Source: Dysgonomonas sp. HDW5A (GTDB taxonomy: Bacteria; Bacteroidota; Bacteroidia; Bacteroidales; Dysgonomonadaceae). Taken from it: a DNA stretch of 64,000 bases. The stretch covers positions 2,232,001 to 2,296,000 of the forward strand of contig NZ_CP049857.1 in the NCBI RefSeq assembly GCF_011299555.1, given 5' to 3'. The translations under genes and the position numbers were made by a program. The first letter of the stretch is position 1, and each line of letters opens with the position of its first letter. The notes under the pieces are model-generated. The model was not told the origin of the DNA. It saw only the letters and a program-made list of their open reading frames with translations, and did not search any database. Of the stretch, positions 63,548 to 64,000 are shown piece by piece.

Positions 63548-64000
63548 TTATTCAGGTTTTGTGATAGGAATTTGACGTTTTACTCCTTGACTCAAAGAAA
63601 TCATAGTTTCGGTTGCAACAACACCGGGTATTTCCTGTATTTTGTTGTTTAGCAATTCCATTAAATGCTCATTGTCTTTTGCATATAGCTTTACCAATAT
63701 AGTATAAGGTCCTGTTGTGAAATGAGATTCTACCACTTCAGGTATTTTATCTAATTCAGGTATTACGGTTTTATACATCGAGCCTTTTTCTAATTTTACT
63801 CCAATGTATGTGCAGGTGTTATAGCCTAAAACTTTTGGGTTAATAATATAGCCTGATCCAACGATAACTTTCATTTCGATCATTCTTTGTACGCGTTGAT
63901 GTATAGCAGCTCTTGATACACCACATTCTAGAGCAACATCTTTGAATGGAATTCTTGCATTCTGCGAAATAATTTCGAGAATCTTTTTGTCAAGTTTATC
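63548..64000 (-). CDS. Lrp/AsnC family transcriptional regulator (5' truncated)
   Basis: The frame is open to the right edge, giving about 150 residues. The visible N-terminus DKLDKKILEIISQNARIPFK and ECGVSRAAIHQRVQRM is the winged helix-turn-helix DNA-binding domain, and the C-terminus (about residue 45 on) is the RAM domain: CTYIGVKLEKGSMYKTVIPE, VVESHFTTGPYTILVKLYAK and IPGVVATETMISLS, which forms the octameric effector-binding unit. The annotated Met at 63883 is internal. Target genes unknown. Closest neighbours are the PASTA and RluD genes downstream. Confidence 0.94.
   Translation of the reverse strand, partial: DKLDKKILEIISQNARIPFKDVALECGVSRAAIHQRVQRMIEMKVIVGSGYIINPKVLGYNTCTYIGVKLEKGSMYKTVIPELDKIPEVVESHFTTGPYTILVKLYAKDNEHLMELLNNKIQEIPGVVATETMISLSQGVKRQIPITKPE

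Overview
The window is a stretch of core chromosome from a low-GC (roughly 35-40% by eye) Bacteroidota, most likely order Bacteroidales and close to Dysgonomonas, Porphyromonas or Parabacteroides. The evidence is the rimP-nusA-infB and str/S10/spc/alpha gene orders, TAnnTTTG (-7) and TTTG (-33) promoters, mostly weak Shine-Dalgarno sequences, a PorX regulator and a type IX secretion (T9SS) sorting-type domain, and Bacteroidota families such as DUF3667 and DUF4468. The species name is an inference. I see no rRNA, tRNA, CRISPR array, prophage or intact insertion sequence.

Layout. 1-0.9 kb: tail of RNase Z and a tiny secreted protein that is almost only a T9SS C-terminal-type domain. 0.9-7.4 kb (minus): rimP-nusA-infB, a branched structured spacer, an OmpH/Skp chaperone and murI. 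7.6-13.5 kb (minus): DUF418 membrane protein, sugar epimerase-like protein, and a heterodimeric ABC exporter with one degenerate ATP site. 13.7-19.4 kb (plus): RNase R, an MBOAT acyltransferase with an SGNH-like partner, and phosphoglycerate mutase. 19.5-23.9 kb (minus): three unrecognised envelope genes. 24.2-27.5 kb (plus): oxidative pentose phosphate operon gnd-zwf-pgl with a short-form Gnd. 28-31 kb: secreted GH2 glycosidase. 31.3-34 kb (minus): porX-tsaE-membrane protein.

34.4-52.6 kb (plus) is one continuous translation supercluster, rpsL-rpsG-fusA-S10-spc-alpha, with secY, map, infA, rpmJ and rpoA, ending at a strong terminator. It has no tuf or adk. Four spacers stand out in an otherwise tightly packed array and can fold; they are candidate ribosomal-protein autoregulatory sites. 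52.7-57.7 kb (minus): DUF3667 protein, then purB-rluB-asnS, where RluB carries a repetitive Arg/Asn/Asp-rich N-terminal extension. 58-64 kb: rnhB (plus), then minus-strand DUF4468 protein, PASTA-rluD-ddl-acyltransferase, and a truncated Lrp/AsnC regulator.

The least explained material is non-coding: (i) about a dozen intergenic copies of a short palindromic family (GGTCTGnGACC core next to a CAATAAA arm), (ii) a REP/BIME-like pair of GTAG-headed hairpins between gnd and zwf with a decayed copy at 11.1 kb, and (iii) a nested-stem element between infB and ompH. I found no clearly new multi-gene defence or biosynthetic system; these repeats and the ribosomal spacers are the best leads.
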